DNA of 64,000 nucleotides from Coniferiporia sulphurascens. Lineage: Eukaryota > Basidiomycota > Agaricomycetes > Hymenochaetales > Hymenochaetaceae. The stretch lies in contig NBBA01000012.1 of assembly GCA_002794785.1 (NCBI GenBank), forward strand, positions 1,054,001-1,118,000, given 5' to 3'. Every line of letters begins with the position of its first letter. Positions within the stretch are counted from its first letter, which is position 1. Under the pieces are notes generated by a model that saw nothing but the letters and a program-made list of their open reading frames with translations, made no database searches and was not told the origin of the DNA. Both the position numbers and the translations under genes were made by a program. This document shows positions 12,359 to 24,374 of this stretch, in pieces.

Positions 12359-13030
12359 TACTATCGTATGACCCCTATTACAAAACTTTTGTATTTTGCT
12401 TCCACAGCACTCAAAACTCAGTAATTGATCCCCGGATCTGGTATGGAAACAGCTACATATATTCTATATCTACTCCAGATTTTTTAGTACCACTATGTAA
12501 GCCGGAACTCTTAGAATAATGGTGTCCCCCTCATGCAAAATGGCTGTCACGAGCTGCCACGCATATTTTGATACTCCGACAGCTTGGCGGTTACATAGCA
12601 TGGTGTTGACTACAAGGAGTTTGTTATCTGAGATCGAAAAAAGGTGCAATGCCGGATGCATTCTGTCACCGTTTGTCACCTTTCAAACATTATGCTCTCT
12701 CCCTGTACACCACAATATTCCATTCCACCCAGAGTAGTGCAGTGGTAAACCCTAGCATGTAATACGTATGACCCTGCAAAAAAAATTGCTGATAAAATTA
12801 CTTGTCATGCGAGCCGGCAGTATTCCAAAGGCTCTTCAAGATTGCAAAACAAGTATTTTGACTGTGGCTTCACGACAAGGCAATATTTTGCTGCGATGCT
12901 ATCATACCCATTTTTGATAGTTCACTTAGCACTCATATGAAGTATTTCAGCAGTAATTTAGTTGTGTGAAAACCTGGGATAGCGATTTTGTGAGTAGGGG
13001 TCCCTTTGTAATAGGGGTCATACGATAGTA
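12359..13030. mobile_element. Terminal-inverted-repeat element 1 (672 bases, TA-flanked)
   Basis: The left end 12,359-12,384 (starting TACTATCGTATGACCCC) is the exact reverse complement of the right end 13,005-13,030, a perfect 26-base match including the flanking TA. No transposase is visible inside, so it is a non-autonomous, MITE-like element. TA at both edges suggests the Tc1/mariner-type target duplication. Its right TA is also the left TA of the next element. Confidence 0.85.
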
Positions 13031-13246
13031 CTATCGTATGCCCTCTCTTACAAAGTCACATCCTCAGACAAACTTCGAATTTCTGGCTTCCACGCCATAG
13101 TAACGGCATCGAAAAAATACATGCAAGCTGCTGTGTACTGTATGAATTTTACTGGCTGTTTTTTTCGGTAAGATCTTGAGGCGTTTTCGGTTTGAGAGCT
13201 TTTTTTGTTTCGGATGTGACTTTGTAAGAGAGGGCATACGATAGTA
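13029..13246. mobile_element. Terminal-inverted-repeat element 2 (218 bases, TA-flanked MITE)
   Basis: The left end 13,029-13,063 (starting TACTATCGTATGCCCTC) is the exact reverse complement of 13,212-13,246, a perfect 35-base inverted repeat. After TA its first ten bases (CTATCGTATG) equal those of element 1, so the two probably used related transposases. It shares one TA with element 1 on the left and one with element 3 on the right. Confidence 0.88.
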
Positions 13247-13490
13247 CAGGTGGATGTAAAAAGTTACGGACCGGCCGAAAGGGGAAGGAGTTTCACATCG
13301 CGCTTCGGACCGCCCATGCAGGACAAACAACTCGACTCGGCGTAGGAGGACCTTATAATTACCATTAAAATATACTGATATGTCTATAGACAAGCTGCAA
13401 CGGTGTTTTGGCTCATAAAAATAACTTGAATGAGGGTGTCTGATCTCCTTCCTTTTTCGGTCGGTCCGTAACTTTTTACATCCACCTGTA
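13245..13490. mobile_element. Terminal-inverted-repeat element 3 (246 bases, TA-flanked MITE)
   Basis: The left end 13,245-13,273 (starting TACAGGTGGATGTAAAAAG) is the exact reverse complement of 13,462-13,490, a perfect 29-base repeat. Its termini (CAGGTGGATG) differ from elements 1 and 2. No coding capacity for a transposase is seen. Confidence 0.87.
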
Positions 13491-14308
13491 CTAGTAGCAA
13501 ACTTGGTCAAGAGGAAGAAACTAGTTAAATAGACCCGTCTCCGGCCCATTCAAGCTGTGTGCTTTGGAAGATGATCATGACCGCACTTATTCAACTTATA
13601 CACATATTGCCGGAACCTTCAAGTAGGGCAGCTTGGCGATTTGCGAAGCGGATGCAACTTTGTATTTCCTCAAGTTATAATATACACATACTCTCATTTT
13701 GGTCAACGTATTCATCCCTGTTGCTCCAAAGGATTTCAGGTGCTTCCTGCGAGTCTGACCTGTTACCTTGGAGAGTCCCCAATGTTGAAGTTCGAGCTCG
13801 ATGCACGCCGAGACGGCGTCGGTGTTTGAAATATTTTTCGTAGATTTTTCATTGCATGTATGCGCACTCGGTTTCCCTCGCGCGATTATCTACTGGTTTA
13901 ACGATATTCTTGGATACGAAGTGCATTCGTTAGCGCCACGAATTGCTGAATTCCAACACTCAACAGCCCAGGTGTTGTGATCGCCTACTATAGCGATAAC
14001 TGGACGCGCGGGTGGAAAAGTACAGGCCTTGATTTCATAACCACTACCTTTACATTTAGCTTGTTGAGATACATGTATACGACAGCACAAGTATCAAAAA
14101 ATTAGAGTTTCAACGACGAAGATGTATTTGACCATTTCAGTATGATAATAGCGAACAACTTGGCCTGAACCGCGTCTTCACTACGTATACTCACGAGTAT
14201 TCCTAATTTAAACTCCAGATGAGACTCGGAGCCACTATAGCTACGCACTTCCCCGACATAATTTCCCCGACAGGGCAGCCCGAAATAGCATGTCGGGAGC
14301 GTGGTTTC
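13491..14308. other. Spacer, no gene recognised
   Basis: Short frames only. The minus-strand frame at 13,890-14,090 has no family motif. The right end is the 3' flank of lectin copy C. Confidence 0.45.
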
Positions 14309-15089
14309 TTACGGAGTGTTTGCCGGGTCGTTGAAAGTCCAGAGTTGCGTAAGGGCAGTCTCATCAACACGCAATGCAATCTGGTTGTTTGCGCTGGTAG
14401 TAATAGTCTGATTACGCCAGAATGATTAAAAAGACCAGTTAGTATAAAGTGGTGTGTGCATTGCTTGGATCTTACAGCATTAACATCCGTCGCAATGAGT
14501 GTACCATTTCCAGACATGATGTCGTCGAACGGAAGTATTCTGCATATCAGTTCCCAGCATATTAGCTATGAGAATTGCAAGAGCTACATATTCACTGACT
14601 TATAGATGGTCGGAGCAGCCTCAACGAGCTTCCACGCCATCGGGGCACCTCCCTGGACGAGCCTGTTATCCTGCAGTACGATATGTGAGTTGTTCTTCCT
14701 ACACAATAAACAAGGGACCTACAGTAGTATCCAGGCGGACATATGCACCGCTATGGCCAGCAAGTTGGGACTGGTTCTTCAGGGTAGACACACACTGAAG
14801 GGTGAAGATGGTCTCTCCACTGTCCGACGGGTACGAAAAGTACGTAAACTTTAGTGAGTCCATGAGCCTGTCTAATTCAGCTGCAGAAAATCAACTCGTC
14901 GCGACGTACGATCATGTTGTCTGTAATTGGGTTATTCGGGTCCCATGAAATAATAGGAGATCCATCAGTGGGCAGGAACTCCGAGTCGTCGACCCAGTGA
15001 CCGTATCCGACATTTTGGATGGTGTAGTTGTTCCCACTAACGGGAGTGACTGCACCTGCAATGGATGGGATCTGGGCGAGAGCGACCAT
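14309..15089 (-). CDS. Ricin-B-like (beta-trefoil) lectin copy C, reads through
   Basis: Five exons on the minus strand, about 179 residues. Exon 1 (start MVALAQIP at 15,089) holds NNYTIQNVGYGHW and TDGSPIISWDPN. Exon 2 begins FTYFSYPSDSGE. Exon 3 is DNRLVQGGAPMAWKL. Exon 4 is ILPFDDIMSGNG, preceded by a codon split across the intron. Exon 5 ends TQLWTFNDPANTP then taa. Every junction has GT and AG and keeps frame. Three repeat-like subdomains, the last with a Q-L-W motif, support a beta-trefoil fold of the ricin-B/CBM13 kind, which usually binds galactose-type sugars. In the first subdomain the sister genes have NQ-x-W, but here it reads NMI-F, so that site may be altered. No clear signal peptide is present, so a cytoplasmic lectin is likely. 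Confidence 0.75.
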
Positions 15090-16947
15090 AGTGTACGAGG
15101 TAAACGAGTACTCGAGAGGATGTATCTGAAGTTGAGGGATCCTTGCAGTAATCTCAACTTATATATGCGTAGAGCTTACACTTCCATTTGTACATTGTTA
15201 AAAGCGGAAGACTGATGAATCGAAGTGGTAACCTCGGATAATCGTCATGAATGAAGAAAAATAAACAAGACAGACACTCGAAATCCATACGGCAAGAGAT
15301 GTCCTTTTCATCAGACTGAAAGTGTACTCAAGAACGGCGCCGAAGACATTTGGGCGCTCCGCCACCGTATGGAACGAGCACTCGTAGTCTGGTCCTGGAA
15401 AGAACTCGAATGCCGATACAGTATATCATAGATTCGCACTCATCGAATCAGCTTCGTCAATCCTAGCTTGGAACTTTAAGACAAGAAAGACGCCGGTCAA
15501 AACCAGAATGGAGGAAAAATTCGGTAGAAAACAGCCGAACACCAGGATTTGAACCCAGCCGCTGGTACGACGCTACTGGTACACACACCGAGTTGAGTCG
15601 CCGAACGTCGAACTATCTCAGTGAACCGCGACAAGTTACAACACCACAGTAAGTTTCGACTGTTATTTTTGCATTCGAAATGGCGATTTCAGAGGAGCGA
15701 GTCTCAATAAGAGGATATGCGATGAGAGTGCAAAATCATGTGAACCGGATGATTTAGAATTTTCGTTTGAACAACTTCGACGACTCCACAGTCCGTGTCG
15801 ATCGGTTAGTAAACAGGCCCTGTCACGTCACGTGACTGTGTCATGTAACGGTCTGAAAAGCAGCCACTGGCCTGCGAAGAAAGCACGTTAATGGTTCCCG
15901 CGACGACCTCCCCAAACTGAAATCCTCGACTCTGGAATAGTCCAGGACTTGGGTGCTCGCCTTAGCACCACTTGAAACTGTCAATCGCGTATACAAATGT
16001 CTTCCTGTGTTGCAGATTCGTACAATTAGATCCAAGCCTGCTGCTTAGTCTTCAGGGAACGAAGGCCAAGGCATGGCTTCTTTTCCTGGACAGCCTTGCA
16101 TCCTACGGACTCTGCTTCCAAGGCGTTGTGCACGTTCGCTAATCCTGCATCAAGGTTCGACGGTGTAACTCAACCCCATAAAACACTTCCATAAGTCTTG
16201 CATTCTCTAGCGCCCTATGCATTTATGAGATTTGTAAGGTCTCTTTCCTAACCGATCTCGTCGGATGGCACTGAAGACGGAAGTTACCTGTATGTTGCCC
16301 TGGTTCTGTTTATCCGGAGGGTTAGCTACACATTGAGATTATCCATCCCATTGTCAATCCTCCCCGGTGTGCAAAGGAGAGCATAAAATGTTTTGGTGCT
16401 AAATTACGAGATCGAAGGCTTCAGGTGAGTCGACATTGTGTCGGCGCGCAACGACACGTTTGTGTTCCAATAAAAACCCCAAACTACATACCGCGCTCAT
16501 CGGACGTCGTTATGAAATCTACAGGCTGTGGAATCTCGAACCTGCGAGTAAGGGGATACAAAAGTGGCTCGTACCTCGCTGTTAAGCGATCGTGTCTACA
16601 AACCCTTTGGATCGGATAAGGAGTAACTTTTCTGTGAAGCATGGCTCAACCATTCTTTTTATAGCTTTACTATTCGTGATGGCGTTTAGGGCCGACTGAC
16701 TCCTGATTTAACAATGGTGTTCCTGGCTCAAGCCCCGAGTCCGTGGGACTGTGGATAATTTATTGACTAGTCCAATTAGACGACGTCGACGTGAAGCCAG
16801 TGCAAGTGATGTTATAAAAGCCTTTCCACGACAATTATATATGCTGAATTCATTTGAGATTGGGATCTTGTGAGTGTGTATCTCACATAGAAGGGCCAAT
16901 TTGTCGTACTTATGGCTACGATCTGGCTCATTCAGATCTACTAGCTT
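15090..16947. other. Spacer between lectin copies C and D, no gene recognised
   Basis: Nearly 1.9 kb without a supported gene. A tRNA B-box-like patch occurs on the minus strand near 15,545-15,560 (gggttcaaatcc), but no matching acceptor stem or A box was found. The sequence just right of 15,090 is the promoter side of copy C. Confidence 0.45.
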
Positions 16948-17673
16948 TCATACAAGGTAAAAAGTCCAGAGCTGTGTTTGCCCTGAATTGTCATCTGTCA
17001 GCATCACTTGGTTTGGCAATCCGTTTTTGACATCAATGGTCTGTCACCGAATGACGGAAACTCAGATGAATTTTTCCCCAAAGTGAATGTAAATTATTTG
17101 AGGACTCACGCTGCTAAGGTCCGTCGCGACCATTGAACCATTTCCGGATATTATATCATCAAACGGTATCATTCTTTGACGTTATGCGTGTCAGTCCAGG
17201 GGAGGGTCTTATTCAAGCTGCACGGACTTGTAAGTGTTTGAAGGGCTTTCGACAAGTTTCCACGCCATTGGGGCACCCCCCTGAACAAGCTTGTTTGTCT
17301 GAAGTACCGATTATGCTCCGTCTGACGTAGCAACGATCGATTGACGTACATTAGTGTCAACACGTACATAACCACCACTACCGCCCTGACCGTTTGTCGT
17401 GGAGACAGACTGGAGAGTAAAAATGGTGTCCCCATCGCTGGAAGGGTAAGTAAGGTATCTCCACTGTCGAGACGAGTCGTTTCGGTAATCATGACGAGGT
17501 CAAGAACGTGAATTACGGCTCACCATTTGATTGTATGGCGTCGGTACATCTTGGCTCCAGGCAAGTATGGGGTTTCCATCCCCCGTGGCTCCTCTGGAGT
17601 TGTCGAGCCAGTGGGAGAATCCTAGATTTAGGATTGTGTAGGTGTTTGAGTTACTTGGGGCCACAGCAGACAT
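16948..17673 (-). CDS. Ricin-B-like (beta-trefoil) lectin copy D, reads through
   Basis: Five minus-strand exons with the same intron positions as copies C and E. Exon 1 starts MSAVAPSNSNTYTI at 17,673 and is about eight residues shorter at the N-terminus than its sisters. It carries ATGDGNPILAWSQ and ends YNQM|gtgagc. Exon 2 begins WRYLTYPSSDGD, giving an intact Q-M-W motif. Exon 3 is TNKLVQGGAPMAWKL. Exon 4 is MIPFDDIISGNG. Exon 5 ends GQTQLWTFYLV, stop at 16,948-16,950. No stop or frame break was found. The predicted product is about 165 residues, a single beta-trefoil domain without a signal peptide. Sugar specificity cannot be read from sequence alone. Confidence 0.75.
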
Positions 17674-19518
17674 TCTATGAAATAAGGGCGTGTTCGAGGA
17701 TGAGTACTTTTCGTGGGGCTAAAGACGGTCTCAGAATCGGCCCACCTTTATCAACCACCGCAGAACAATGTGATCAATCCGCGGTCAGCGCCGAGTAAAC
17801 ACGCATATTGTCGCGGTGTATCAATCCTGTTGCCCCTGGCAATTGTTTGTAGTAGGTAATTGATGGATTGATGTTGTATTCCGAAAGTTCGCGTTGCTAG
17901 CCCACGTTGAAGGCGAAATTGCCACAGGAAAAGACAGGCTAAAGACACCCTACTCAGATACTAGACCCTCCACTAGATAAAGATTACACAAGTACTTACT
18001 GTAATGTAGGTTATGTTTATCTTCAGTTAATGAATATGAGCTCCCAATGCGGATTAAACACGGAAGGTGTCGTGCTCCAGTGCAATGTACGGGCGATTGA
18101 GTTGATGCCCTATATGAAGTCTTGTTCGAGAGACACAGCGTGTGAATATTGGCGGTACAAATGTTTGGTTTAATATTTCAAACGACATCCGGTGCAGATG
18201 TTGGGATTCAGCCTCTTGTTGCGCGAACGCTTAAGCGGAAGGACCGCTGTTAATCATCGACCAGAAGGAAAATTCAAACCAATTAAGGTGCCAAGGAAGA
18301 TCCGGAGTAATCTCGAGCGACAATGAGAGGGTGGACGAAAACTAGACATCGTCACATCACCGAAACGTATGCTTGAAAACTGATACTATAAGGACCATGT
18401 ATGCTAGGATAGCGGTGACTTACTACGTTTCGCGCTCTCCACTCGCAAGAGCCGGGCGCTCTAATTGGCCAGCACAGGCGGAATAAATGCCAACATGATT
18501 CTAACTCGTGCAGCAATAGCGCATCAAAGTAAATGACCGACTGATTTCGTTGCCGTACAGCGTAGAAAAGAGACTAGGCATATGAGCCGGCGGTACTAGC
18601 ATAGTGGCGCGATACACTCGGTTTCCAATCCTTGAGTGCAAATGTCGCTTGCATTGATTCGCCGAAAGGTCTAATCGATAGTGAGAGGCCTGGTAACAGC
18701 ATAGAGTGGCCGGTAGCTCTTCTGACCAGCGAGAAACACGAGAAGGACACTGAACGCTCTTTCGAGTGAAGAAAAGCACTTGAACTGAGTGCGACTTCCC
18801 CTCAGTCAGAAAGAGACTTCAATGGCAGCTGCAGTGTTTCCATAGTGGATCTGATGCTTTAATAGTTAGATGCAGGCCAGCCAGCGTCAGAATAAACCGC
18901 AACTCGAGCGAGATGAGGTGACTCTTCGAGTCACGAACCACTCCAAGTTCAGGTTCGTAACCGGTATGCCCATGACTCATCATGGTCTCTTGATCCCTTA
19001 TGTAACCAGCCCAAATCGCCTCAGAATTCAATCGGAGTTCAAGACACTATAACTAGCAAACTACCATCTTTCGGGCATATATAGCTTTGCTCCGTTTCAT
19101 CCTGTCCCATGCGGGCATACTCAGATGCAATGACGAACACATCCTCAGGCTAGCACCCTTCGTCACAACCAACTTGAAGGCCAAAACCCTTTCTGTAAAT
19201 CAAGACTAGACGTTTCCCTTCGCCAGTGCTTTGCTTTTGTGAGTGAAGTCGTCCCGATGTACTGTGAGATGGTCTTCTTGACTAAGATCCAGTACCATGG
19301 ACAAGAAGCGCCCCGTTATTACGGATGAATAGTGTGTATTATTAAAGCACGGCCACTACTGCATCACGCAACGGCGCAAGTACTACTGGACTGGCTTGAG
19401 CAGAACTGTCCTAAGTGATACATAGCATCCATCATATTTAACACTCCTTCTCAGTAAAACTTAGAATTCAAGCGGCTCTTGCGATCCACGTCTCGACCCA
19501 TCTCGAGCTTCCGTACGT
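17674..19518. other. Spacer between lectin copies D and E, no gene recognised
   Basis: No supported exon chain. A small perfect hairpin (gtgactc-tt-cgagtcac type) occurs near 18,918-18,934; its meaning is unclear. Confidence 0.45.
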
Positions 19519-20267
19519 TTATGGGTTGCTGAAAGACCAAAGCTGCTGTAGCAGTGTTTCGTCGAACTGAAGCGCCGCCTGGTTGGCCTGGACCGATGCT
19601 ATGTTCTTTTGGAAAGGTATCAGTATATGAAACAAGCACAACAGCTGCCATACATACGCTGTTGATATCGGTGACTACAAGATTTCCGTTTTCTGAGAAG
19701 ATACCATCGAATGGTGTGAACCTGTGCATACACCAGTGAAACGTCGTAATTTTTCATACTATGCGGTATCACTTACTTGTAAATTTCGGGTGCGACCTCG
19801 ACAAGCGTCCAGGCAAATGGCTGGCCTCCCTGAACGAGTTGGTTGGTCTTGTATAAATTAAATAAGTCTGGTCCCTTCTTTTTAGAGTAATTTTACAAAG
19901 CCCACAGCGGAATCAACTCGGACATAGCCTCCACGACCGCTGAAGCTAGGTTCGTTCTGGGTCGTGAAAAGCGACTGAAGTGTGAAAACAGTGTCTCCGT
20001 TGGTTGTCGGGTAGGTAAGATATGTCCACTAATAGCATGACCAAGAATCAAAAAAAGTCAGAGATGTAAATAAATAATTGCATAGTGAACTCATACAATC
20101 TGGTTACTTGTCTCCGGGCTGTTTTGACTCCAAGAGAGGATGGGATTCCCGTCATCGAGGGCGGAGTCTGCGTTGTCGAGCCAATGGCCGAAGCCCATGT
20201 TCTCGATAAGGTAGTTGCTACCGCTAGCCGGTGTTACAGAATTCACAGAAGCAGTGAGGGCAACCAT
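19519..20267 (-). CDS. Ricin-B-like (beta-trefoil) lectin copy E, reads through
   Basis: Five minus-strand exons, about 171 residues. Exon 1 starts MVALTASVNSVTP at 20,267, contains IENMGFGHWLDN and DDGNPILSWSQ, and ends NQI|gtatga. Exon 2 starts at 20,028 with WTYLTYPTTNGD, rebuilding a Q-I-W motif. Exon 3 is TNQLVQGGQPFAWTL. Exon 4 is FTPFDGIFSENG. Exon 5 ends QQLWSFSNP, stop at 19,519-19,521. The intron after exon 2 uses the weak donor gtgggc; all others fit the consensus well. The frame continues upstream to 20,348, but the MVAL start shared with copies A and C is preferred. Probably a cytoplasmic single-domain lectin. Confidence 0.75.
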
Positions 20268-21983
20268 GACAGTGGACAGCGTAAACGGAGTCTGCGACCT
20301 AGGATTGAACGAAAGAAAGACTTGACTACTCTCGAGGGGACTCGTCACTTGAGCTGAGGATCGTTAAGGCGATATTCAGCTCGTTTTATATGTGTGTAGG
20401 TATCTGTATTTCTTCCGTTATACAACGTGAGGGTCCCATCCATTTGTAGAAAAAACGAAAGCGGAAGTCCCGTGTGCTCCTGGTGCCTCGGTCAGGAGGG
20501 TGGATTGATGTCAAGAATTCTAGAGTTGACTGCTTCTCCCGACAGATTGCTAAATGTACTACTACGTTGCAATATCAAACAGGAACGAGTTACCTCTATT
20601 TTTCTGATTTTGTGCCATGTTTCTCCCTGTGCTATTGTATTTCCAGCCTTGGGGCCTTGCGTTGATCCGCGGAATGCGGAAGGAGAGAGGTGATCATTCG
20701 TAAGATTGTGTTGAACAGGCAGCGGGCGTCCTTTTAATCGTGCGGCGGCGTTCCAATGGCGTAGAAATCCGCTTTCACCAAGGTTGACTCCTTGCCCTGA
20801 ACCTTAATTAACAGCAACGCGTTTATATCAACTGAACAGAATGCTCGATAGTATATGTGAAGAACAGTATTTGAGGGGAGGCAGTCAGTCCAAGACCGGA
20901 CCGACGCTGCAAACTTCCGAGGGATGTCTATGGGAGAAGCCGGAACCTGGTTTTGAGTATAAATAAATAACTGGTCTAAGAATACCACTCAGCGGGAAGC
21001 GAAGAAGAAAGGACAATTACTTACTTGGACAAACTTCGAAGATTATCTTTGGCCTGAAGTCTAGGCCGCATGGGCGTGCCCGTCCCTCATCCAATGGCAT
21101 AAATAAAACCTCTCGACTCTTTTCTGATTCCATTTACATAAGGAAGAGGTCTCCTGCGATCGCGCCGTTCCGAACACGTCCGACTAGACCCATAAGTCAA
21201 TGGCGAAGCATTTGTGCGTGCGAAGTTAGTTGTGTTTGCAGGCACAGGAATTTATTTTAGGCTCAGAAGTCAACCTTGGGAATGTCTATGCTTCATTGCA
21301 AAGATGGGAATTATCGGCAATCCGTATGTATGTGACCCCTAATAAGATTCAGTTCGTGATTGCACGGCGACAGGACACAATAAATACAGCCTGCAAAAGT
21401 GCCCTGGTGTAAAATTCAGAGAAATTGACTCTCCGGTCCATTCGCAGACCGACAGGAACATGATCACGGTCATCTGACCTGTTTAGGTGAGGACCACGGA
21501 GTATTTTTCTGGGCGCCTTGATGTATCTTCTTTCAAACAAAGAAACATCATTCTGCCGTCATAGATATTTCCGGGAAGGAAAGTTCGTGGGTACACGTTC
21601 GCTGACTCGGCTAGTCCGGCTCGACCTGAGTAATATGCTTCGACAATGTATCAGTGCCTTTCCGCTATCAGTAATGAGCGTAGCAAAAACAACTCAGGAC
21701 GCCGTGGTAGGCGACTAAAGTCCAGCTATTGATCGTACAATTGATGATGAAGGCATCGCATGACCATAGGAAACGCCTTTCGAGCGCCGGAAATGAGGAA
21801 GCGCAGTATACAGGTAATGATCACATTCAACTTGCGGTGCATCTGTGCGCCAGAAGAATAGTTCATGCATGTGCTCAGGCGCTACATCAATTTCAACTGT
21901 CGTGTCATATTATTCGGAGAAGACAGATGCGAATTTTTGGGAGGGACCAGGGCCGTCGCTTCAAAAGCGACTTCTCCTGACCA
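20268..21983. other. Spacer between the lectin and PEBP clusters, no gene recognised
   Basis: About 1.7 kb without a supported gene. It marks the change from the lectin family to the PEBP family, both on the minus strand. Confidence 0.45.
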
Positions 21984-22875
21984 TCAAGAATCGCTGTTGG
22001 GGTCGGGCCCAACGAGCATGAAGGTTCCTCCTATCGGATTTCCAAGGCCGACATCCAGAGCGAACTGGCTAATGTTGAAATTTGAAATCGACGTCGAAGA
22101 GTTCACCTCAGTTTGTTCGTCAAATCCCGGTGATTGTTCGAAAAGAAAGAAAACGTATCTGCATAACGAGGGTGAGGAACAGTCAATTTCCAATGGGTTC
22201 AGGTCCATCTTGTCCACGGCGCTCACCGGTGTGGATCCGAGCCTGCGGGGGGTGTTGGCTGTTTGAATTCCGACAATGCAGGGGTCGAGTTTGCCAGCAA
22301 GGCTAAACCCCGCGCATCTGGCCGCTCAAGAACAAAGTTTCCACCAAGGAAATGACGAATTTGCGCATTGGTCGGCGCCTGAGGAGTCGGTGCATCAAGG
22401 TCGACCATCGCCACAACAAAGTTTTCCCCGACATTACGCGGGAAGGTGGAACGTTGGATGCCGAAAGCGGGAGGGATGGCAGTTTCTAGAGTATTGTTCC
22501 GAATCAGTATTCAGGGAACGACTGTGAGTAATTGTAGTTTGTCTGGGACCATAGTAAGGAACGGGTATACTAACGGTTTCGAGTAAGCTGGACGCCAGCG
22601 GTTAAATGTACAGGTGGCGAAGCCGCCTGCGGGAAGGATACCTCGAACAAGGCCGTCGGGTCGAAAATCAAGTCCGCATCTTCCGGTATCTGCGATGGAT
22701 ATTGAGGATCTTCGTCACTATGTCTTTAACACTTCTAGCGGCGTACGTTCGCATTGTCGAAGGCCGCCTTGACGGTCCGCAAGCTTGTATCTTGAGCCAA
22801 AGTAAGGGACTCCCGCGGTTGTAGGCTTAGCGTGAGCACGAGTGCGAAGAAAAATGAGATGGTGTTGGAAAGCAT
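21984..22875 (-). CDS. Secreted PEBP-family protein, copy 1
   Basis: Four minus-strand exons. Exon 1 (start 22,875) encodes a hydrophobic signal-like stretch (ISFFFALVLTLSL) and then LAQDTSLRTVKAAFDNAN. Exon 2 begins IPEDADLIFDPTALFEV. Exon 3 carries FGIQRS, the ligand-site block VVAMVDLDAPTPQAP, HFLGGNF and PAGSDPHR. Exon 4 begins YVFFLFEQ and ends MLVGPDPNSDS. The D-x-D-x-P block and the G-x-(D)-P-H-R-Y block line the anion pocket of phosphatidylethanolamine-binding proteins. Fungal members include carboxypeptidase Y inhibitors. Secretion is inferred from the N-terminus. The real target is unknown. All junctions keep frame and no disabling change was seen. Confidence 0.9.
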
Positions 22876-23530
22876 TATCTTAGCTATGTCTTTTACTATT
22901 ACCCGCTCGTCTCACTGTGGTCCTCCGGACTTTATACGCATGCGTGCTCTAGGATATTTCTGAAGATCCCAAGACGAATCGTTGGTAAATGAGGCTTCTT
23001 CAACGTTGGCCATGCCATGTCACGACTATAGAACAGTCCGGTAAGATAAAATAGCTACATGGTCAAAGCGTGAGACTCACGAGCTCATGGTTGAAGAATG
23101 CCGACTGGATGGGAGGAGCGCAAAAATATGGCCCGAAGCCTTCTCGCCTCTTCCAATGCGCGGTCGGCCGAAAGCACACACATGAACGTTGGCTAGAACG
23201 CATGGTTGTGAGCACACAGAGAAGCGCCCATGAGAGTGCGATCCCAAGATGAAATATAAATTCTCACACACATGATTCGGCGTAGCCATAATTACTATGT
23301 AGCGGCTCTTGTGGCTGCACGCGACGAAATGTTGCATCGATACGCAATCATTTTATTCCCACGAAGAATCTGAGAGCTTAGCGCCGTGTACTGAATGCGG
23401 AAACGGCTGTGGTGATAGTGCGACGGATTAAACATGGCCAATAACACCAGCGCGAATGATCCCTAATAACATAAATTCACGACTTGAATGAACTTGGACA
23501 GAAACAGTTCTGTTAACTGAGCAAATTATC
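22876..23530. other. Spacer between PEBP copies 1 and 2
   Basis: No exon pattern or partial PEBP copy was found here. It should contain the promoter of copy 1 and the terminator of copy 2. Confidence 0.45.
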
Positions 23531-24374
23531 CTACGTGCTCGGGTCGGGACCCACAAGCATGAACGATCCGCCAAGAGGGTTCCCAAGACCAACATCAAGC
23601 GCGAATTGGCTGATATTGAAATTCTCGACAGACGTCGTGGCATTCACCTCCGTCTGAGCATTAAAGTTTGGTGGCTGCTGGAACAGCAGAAAGACGTATC
23701 TAACGAATAAAACCCAGGTAAGTCGCTGAGCTCTCGTAGTTTAGGAAAGTGTATTAAGCGCACCTATGAGGGTCGGACCCCGCTGGCGGCGTCGGTTGCA
23801 AGAAATCCGAGAGCGCAGGGGTGGAGTTTGACAGGAGCGAAAGGCCACGTGCGTCCGGGCGTCCGAGAGCGAAGTTTCCGCCGAGGAAGTGTCTAATCTG
23901 CGCCTCTGTGGGCATTTGCGGTGTTAGCGGGTCTAGATCGACCATCGCGACGACGAAGGTGCCTGAGATACTGCGTGTAGATGCGGAGTGCTGGACACCG
24001 AAAATGGGTGGAATAGCCGTATCTGGGAGACCCGAAAAAAGGTGTACGCATGAGCTATTTGACGAACCCTATCTGCGTACGCAACGAACCATTTCGAGGG
24101 AGCTGGACACCGGCATGGACAAGCACATCAGGCCCAGAGGCTTGTGGAAATGCAACCTCTAACAAAATACTTGGATTGAACGTAATTTCAGCAGCTTCAG
24201 TCACCTGCGGGAGGTAGACGAGGGTTTGCAGGATTCGGAAGGGTCTTGTCGGAAACTCACATTTGCACTTTCAAAGGCTGCCTTAACCTCCCGAAGACTT
24301 GTGTCTTGGCCTGAGGTATAAAGAGCGAACGAAAGTATGACCGATATCAGAGTAAAAGAATATGATAAGAACAT
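23531..24374 (-). CDS. Secreted PEBP-family protein, copy 2
   Basis: Same four-exon layout as its neighbours. Exon 1 (start MFLSYSFTL at 24,374) has a hydrophobic leader followed by SGQDTSLREVKAAFESAN. Exon 2 has AEITFNPSILLEVAFPQAS. Exon 3 has FVVAMVDLDPLTPQMP, HFLGGNFALGRPDARG and PAGSDPHR. Exon 4 starts YVFLLFQQ and ends FMLVGPDPST, stop 23,531-23,533. The predicted protein reads through and keeps the PEBP pocket residues. Compared with copy 1, the pocket block has DPLTP instead of DAPTP. The family is known for binding phospholipid head groups or inhibiting proteases; which applies here cannot be told. Confidence 0.9.

Noticed and set aside
15520..15625. Possible tRNA gene on the minus strand (B-box-like gggttcaaatcc)
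   Set aside because: The T-arm can pair, but no 5' strand complementary to the predicted acceptor (tgttcgg) and no good A box were found. At most a degenerate or SINE-like remnant.
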